7,484 nucleotides of DNA, taken from the NCBI GenBank assembly GCA_021822995.1, contig JAKAPN010000050.1, forward strand, positions 1 to 7,484. The letters run 5' to 3'. How positions within the stretch are numbered: position 1 is the stretch's first letter; the number at the start of each line of letters is the position of its first letter. The DNA comes from an archaeon (GTDB lineage: Archaea; Thermoproteota; Nitrososphaeria; Nitrososphaerales; Gagatemarchaeaceae). Below the pieces are notes generated by a model. The model was given only the letters and a program-made list of their open reading frames with translations, searched no databases and was not told where the DNA came from. Positions 6,563-7,484 of this stretch are shown piece by piece. The position numbers were made by a program, and so were the translations under genes.

Positions 6563-7384
6563 CTAAGGGCCAATCAGCCGTGTTCGAGGACGCTCCAAAT
6601 ACGCAACGGCGATTCCAGTGGCCACGCCCAAGGCAGATGCTACCGCAAGAACAGAACCAAACGGAACGACGACGGGTAAATCCAAGATAATCGCCCAAGC
6701 CGCAGCGATTCCTCCTAAACCTGAAGAGAACAACCTTGGGACGCGACCGATTTGATGTCCAACTCGGACAAGGACAATCATTGAAGCGACAGATGATAGC
6801 ATGACAGCAAAGAGGGCATCCAACTCCAAGACAGGATACGGCTGCAGGAAGACCAGGCCAAACACCAAGATAATTCCGTAGTAACCAAAGAATGACAACA
6901 CTTTGACGACTAGGGCTGACGGAAACGACTGAATTGTAGGAACGCCTTTGCGCTGAGCCCAGCTCTGAAGAACTGAAAGTTCTGATGGGGTGATATTGAC
7001 TGAGAAGCCACCCTTGTCCAAGACCAAGACGGCCGTTCCGCTACCAATTCGTATTCCTCGAATACTCGACCAATCAATCGTCTTCGATTTCTTCGAGTCA
7101 AAATGCGGGGTCCCTGAGATCCGGTTCTTCCCCCTAGAGAAAGAGGCTGTGACGTAACAAATCGGATACGCAATTAGCACCCCTGCGATGGCGTTGGCGA
7201 TGGCTCCGAAGTCCGAGACCAATTCAAGTATAATGTACACACTTAGAATGAGGCCAACAAACACCCAAGTTGGAACGAGCCCAATCCGCATGATCGAGTT
7301 TTCTGTGATTTCATATTCGCAAAAGAACCAACGTGAGGTTCGAGAAAACCTGGTCGACCCTATCTCTGGTATGTTCACCGTCAT
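6563..7384 (-). CDS. Six-helix membrane protein with PH-like segment; candidate immunity protein A
   Basis: A 273-aa protein, function not recognised. After a polar N-terminus it has two membrane helices (about 38-56 and 60-80), a soluble section (about 82-150) with a PH-like strand pattern (IDWSSIRGIRI, then a Gly-rich turn and VLVLDKGGFSVNI, ending in helix ELSVLQSWAQRKG), and four more helices (about 159-180, 187-207, 222-241, 243-262). The ATG at 7384 is chosen because it overlaps the stop of the upstream frame as ATGA and has a GGTGGG-like site nearby; ATG codons at 7390 and 7402 are alternatives. Coupling to a gene that may end an RHS protein, and an RHS orphan immediately after it, place it where an immunity gene belongs. 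Its helix-plus-PH-like build resembles the smaller 4812-5264 protein. It is much AT-richer than the housekeeping genes. A general membrane protein unrelated to toxins remains possible. Confidence 0.75.
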   Translation of the reverse strand: MTVNIPEIGSTRFSRTSRWFFCEYEITENSIMRIGLVPTWVFVGLILSVYIILELVSDFGAIANAIAGVLIAYPICYVTASFSRGKNRISGTPHFDSKKSKTIDWSSIRGIRIGSGTAVLVLDKGGFSVNITPSELSVLQSWAQRKGVPTIQSFPSALVVKVLSFFGYYGIILVFGLVFLQPYPVLELDALFAVMLSSVASMIVLVRVGHQIGRVPRLFSSGLGGIAAAWAIILDLPVVVPFGSVLAVASALGVATGIAVAYLERPRTRLIGP

Positions 7385-7484
7385 ATCCATGAACCCACCC
7401 ATTCACCAAATGACACGAGGCTGTGAACGACCATGTCTGTGTAGGTGGCCTGGTAGAAAGCATTCAATGCCCCATTCGGACTAG
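7381..7484 (-). CDS. C-terminal end of a gene entering from the right edge (possible RHS toxin tip, CT-A)
   Basis: One frame is open from the window edge for 33 codons and stops at TGA (7383-7381), overlapping the ATG of the next gene as ATGA. The residues begin SPNGALNAFYQATY and end FGEWVGSWI. The beginning faintly recalls SPVGLNALGGA in the CT-B domain of RHS-B (residues 347-357), and both proteins end in a Trp-rich stretch. With the position just before a candidate immunity gene this suggests the tip of another RHS toxin. The piece is short and the match weak; a different upstream gene cannot be excluded. Confidence 0.45.
   Translation of the reverse strand, partial: SPNGALNAFYQATYTDMVVHSLVSFGEWVGSWI

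Larger units (their letters stand above)
4616..7484 (-). other. RHS polymorphic-toxin orphan array
   Basis: All genes here lie on one strand and alternate between GC-rich RHS core pieces and AT-richer partner genes. The order is tip A, membrane protein A, RHS core fragment with tip B, membrane protein B, RHS core tail C. In bacterial Rhs loci the same order results when a new tip/immunity pair recombines into the core and leaves the old tip and immunity gene downstream as an orphan. The full-length RHS gene, if present, should lie beyond the right edge. Boundaries are approximate. Confidence 0.6.

Noticed and set aside
6563..6565. TAG as a pyrrolysine codon fusing the membrane protein to RHS-B.
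   Set aside because: The membrane protein is complete and ends naturally here, RHS-B lacks its N-terminal part, and nothing in the window points to pyrrolysine use; recombination is the simpler explanation.
1..7484. tRNA or rRNA genes, CRISPR arrays, insertion sequences, transposases, integrases.
   Set aside because: No cloverleaf-like gene, regular repeat-spacer pattern, transposase motif or terminal inverted repeat was seen on reading through; the RHS array is the only accessory structure.

Overview
The window is archaeal. The evidence is a group II chaperonin (thermosome) with a Gly/Met-rich tail, an archaeal-type mevalonate-pathway decarboxylase, a DUF371 protein, and TATA boxes about 27-32 bp from start codons with almost no leader. 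The core genes are very GC-rich. The exact lineage cannot be fixed from this sequence; Thermoproteota (Nitrososphaeria-like) or Thermoplasmatota relatives are possible.

Left part (1-4505) is housekeeping. A tightly packed minus-strand operon runs from a small two-helix membrane zinc-ribbon protein (from 1608), to a DUF371 protein, to a mevalonate-phosphate decarboxylase family enzyme that leaves the window at base 1. This last gene appears to use a rare CTG start, and has Gln where the known decarboxylases carry a catalytic Asp. A single near-symmetric TATA box at 1631-1638 seems to serve both this operon and a divergent plus-strand pair: a small charged helical protein and an ornithine cyclodeaminase/mu-crystallin family dehydrogenase. 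The dehydrogenase converges on the minus-strand thermosome gene with only 2 bp between stop codons. The thermosome has its own TATA box near 4537.

Right part (4616-7484) is different: AT-richer genes alternate with GC-rich RHS/YD-repeat core sequence, all on the minus strand. In transcription order they are: the C-terminal tail of a gene entering from the right edge (CT-A); a six-helix membrane protein coupled to it by an ATGA overlap (candidate immunity A); an RHS core fragment lacking its N-terminus and carrying a variable C-terminal domain (orphan RHS-B/CT-B); a two-helix membrane protein (candidate immunity B); and a short, decayed RHS core tail (RHS-C) that ends next to the thermosome promoter. 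This is the layout expected of a polymorphic-toxin locus in which toxin tip/immunity pairs were inserted successively and displaced older tips as orphan modules. Both candidate immunity proteins combine membrane helices with a PH-like soluble stretch, and CT-B carries one long hydrophobic segment, so the warfare here may act on the membrane. No known toxin domain was recognised; the toxin and immunity assignments rest on context.
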